Shown: in pieces, positions 51,856 through 53,431 of the stretch | How the letters are laid out: every line of letters begins with the position of its first letter | Numbering within the stretch: the stretch's first letter is position 1 | Translations under genes and position numbers: made by a program | Assembly (NCBI GenBank): GCA_022791815.1 | Contig: JAAVZU010000048.1 | Span: 1-53,431, forward strand | Direction of reading: 5' to 3' | DNA from: Lachnospiraceae bacterium | GTDB lineage: Bacteria > Bacillota > Clostridia > Lachnospirales > Lachnospiraceae | Length of the DNA: 53,431 nt | Notes under the pieces: model-generated | Seen by the model: the letters and a program-made list of their open reading frames with translations, nothing else | The model's database searches: none | Told to the model about the DNA's origin: nothing

Positions 51856-53229
51856 TTATAAGGCAGGTTTTTTATCCTGCTCTGGCTGCTTCTGTGTGTT
51901 TTGCTGTGAGATTTCCTGTCCTAAATATTGCTTTAGGTTTTCGAGTTTTCTTGTCAGGAATTTTACTTCTTTTTCATAGTTTTTATAGGTGGCAGTCAGG
52001 TTATTTTTCTGTTTGGTCAGCTCTTGGTATTCGGCTTTTAACTTGTCAATATTTGTGCCTTTTAGGTTTATGCCTGCCTGCTCTAACATACGTCTTGCAC
52101 CACCATAGAGAATAATCATGCTTTCATATCTGCGGAAATATGCTTCGGGATTTTTTGCTTTTTTATAGCCGATATGGTAAGAACGGTTTGCTTTGTATTG
52201 CTCTGCATATTTGATGATTTCACCAAGGTCTTTTATGCGGTGCTCCAGTTCCACCACACTCTGCCTGGCAGACTTCCCGGCTTCGGTTTTTAATGCAATT
52301 TTATGTTCCAGTTCCGAAAGAGAACCTGCTTCTATATAGTTTTTTGCAGCAATCTTTAAATTTTCTATATCTGCCCAATGTTTCAATCCGGGACTGTTTT
52401 GGAATTTCTCATCAGAGGTATCAATCAGCTTGTGTGAGGAGTAATCTTTTTTGGGAATAACAGCTTTGCGTTCTTTCTTACTTTCAATACGTTCTTTAAT
52501 ACGCTCCTTTGTGTATTCCTTTCCCAAAGATTTTGTACTTCCACGCACAAAACGGTCTTTATTTAATAGTCGGAATGAGATATATTTAGCAGTTTCATCA
52601 TTCAAAGTTTCCCCTTTTATTTCATAACCTTTTGCCCTCATGAGAAGTAAAAATTCCTCATAGGTGGAAGCGGATTTAATACAGTAATTGATGTCTTTTC
52701 TTAGCTGTGGTTTGGATGATGTTATGTTCTTATCTGCCTGCCATTGGTTGTATTTTTTTCCCTGTTTTCCGCTTGGAATTATGACGGAAAGATTATGCTC
52801 CCTGCATAGTTCATCGCTTAACCTTCGTATGCGGTAATAGCTTTGTTTGCAGTCATGGTATTTATCGTGTTCTATGTTATCAGCAGCACAGAAAATGATA
52901 TGGTTATGAACATGCCCCTTATCAATATGGGTGGTAACAATATAAGAATATTTTCCCTCTAAAACCTTGTCTGCAAGCTCTTTTCCTATCCGGTGTGCTT
53001 CTTCAAAACTGACTTCGCCGGGAGCAAAAGCCTGTATCATGTGGTAGGCTTTATTGGGGCTGTTTTCACGACAGTGGTCTAGGGTATATTTAAAGTCGAT
53101 GGCTGCTGTTTCGGGGGAACAGGCATAAGAAGAAATCAGGATGCCTTCGTCTGTTTTATCCGGATTGCAGATATAATCTACTGCTTTATTAACGGTTGCT
53201 TTGATAGCATGGATTTTTGTGTATGCCAT
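51856..53229 (-). CDS. mobA: conjugative relaxase (MOBP-type, MobA-like)
   Basis: 457 residues. The N-terminal relaxase domain has the histidine triad region THIDKGHVHNHIIF (H-x-H near residue 112-116 on) and the start MAYTKIHAIKATVNKAVDYI typical of Tn1549-type relaxases; the nicking tyrosine is probably among the N-terminal tyrosines (Y5 or Y19). The C-terminal half is basic and helical. It would nick one strand at oriT, stay attached and be carried to the recipient. The start is inside the end of mobC (52-base overlap). The tail (PEQDKKPAL) lacks the motif shared by the other five proteins. Confidence 0.9.
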   Translation of the reverse strand: MAYTKIHAIKATVNKAVDYICNPDKTDEGILISSYACSPETAAIDFKYTLDHCRENSPNKAYHMIQAFAPGEVSFEEAHRIGKELADKVLEGKYSYIVTTHIDKGHVHNHIIFCAADNIEHDKYHDCKQSYYRIRRLSDELCREHNLSVIIPSGKQGKKYNQWQADKNITSSKPQLRKDINYCIKSASTYEEFLLLMRAKGYEIKGETLNDETAKYISFRLLNKDRFVRGSTKSLGKEYTKERIKERIESKKERKAVIPKKDYSSHKLIDTSDEKFQNSPGLKHWADIENLKIAAKNYIEAGSLSELEHKIALKTEAGKSARQSVVELEHRIKDLGEIIKYAEQYKANRSYHIGYKKAKNPEAYFRRYESMIILYGGARRMLEQAGINLKGTNIDKLKAEYQELTKQKNNLTATYKNYEKEVKFLTRKLENLKQYLGQEISQQNTQKQPEQDKKPAL

Positions 53230-53431
53230 ACCTGTTTCATCAACTCCTTTACCTCGTCCATATCTTCCTGATAGATATGGCTGGTGCTGTTAATTCTCTT
53301 TGCAATCTGGTTCAGACTTGAACTGATCCGCCCTAACTCCGTATTGTATTCCCGTAATAAACTGTAATCCAAGTCATAGACTTATCCGTATAGAATCAGC
53401 TTCCGGAGGAAATGCGATTTGCGTTTCATGC
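53178..53431 (-). pseudogene. mobC: MobC-type relaxosome protein, broken by an in-frame stop; 5' end outside window
   Basis: On the minus strand the frame from the window edge reads MKRKSHFLRKLILYG, then TAA (53384-53382), then VYDLDYSLLREYNTELGRIS and on to the stop at 53178. In relatives I expect lysine between YG and VYD, so a single A-to-T change (AAA to TAA) explains the break. The rest (SLNQIAKRINST, YQEDMDEVKELMKQVW) is a normal MobC C-terminus. MobC helps the relaxase to open oriT. A restart at the TTG at 53372 would give only the last ~64 residues. It may be a real mutation or a sequencing error. Confidence 0.75.

Noticed and set aside
51677-51979. 100-codon plus-strand frame across the long hairpin
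   Set aside because: Runs into the relaxase gene antisense; its sequence is the hairpin arms, with no ribosome site.

Overview
The window looks like a low-GC, anaerobic gut Firmicute, most likely a Lachnospiraceae-type Clostridium. The basis is the AT-rich chromosomal genes, strong GGAGG ribosome sites, some TTG/GTG starts, and a Tn1549/CTn-type integrative conjugative element (ICE) with the Maff2, CD1107, CD1108 and CD1112 family proteins. No database search was possible; family names come from recognised motifs and gene order.

Chromosome, 1-4876: the end of a cell-wall amidase, a bifunctional homocysteine methyltransferase/methylenetetrahydrofolate reductase, a 0.7 kb gene-free stretch, and the 23S rRNA m5U methyltransferase rlmD. 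The 3' end of rlmD is a known ICE docking site, and the element appears to start there. Its other end, with the recombinase, lies beyond base 53431.

ICE backbone: two small genes, parA-parB-repA (maintenance and replication), then pcfB, virD4, Maff2, virB6-like, prgI, virB4, an NlpC/M23 wall hydrolase, DUF4315, DUF4366, MT-A70 methylase, topB and DUF5688 (coupling protein, mating channel, DNA processing). Next come three large or medium cargo-type proteins (SNF2/N6-methylase giant, DUF6674, ArdC/zincin giant). The relaxase and mobC lie on the minus strand at the right edge.

Accessory slots: (a) a Gabija-type defence pair between repA and pcfB, with gajB broken by one in-frame stop; (b) a 1212-residue AlbA_2/NTPase/TPR protein with its own promoter, between the XRE regulator and the SNF2 gene; (c) 47.6-51.2 kb, a duplicated divergent module (unknown ~284-residue protein plus a small XRE repressor), one copy carrying a SymE-like operon; (d) a type I toxin-antitoxin locus at 51.2-51.5 kb; (e) a 148-nt very stable RNA hairpin just past the relaxase 3' end.

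Most interesting: ten exact-period 23-bp iterons inside repA, read in all three frames, so conserved as DNA (candidate oriV); a 25-bp dyad found seven times between 8.7 and 20.5 kb, inside and outside genes (candidate parS or operator); a shared tail motif, R[IV]S[IV]K[EDK]KL, near the C-termini of five element proteins (candidate type IV secretion signal for proteins delivered with the DNA); the duplicated module; and the wobble-only hairpin. mobC and gajB both carry lone in-frame TAA codons, so self-transfer and Gabija defence may both be impaired in this copy.
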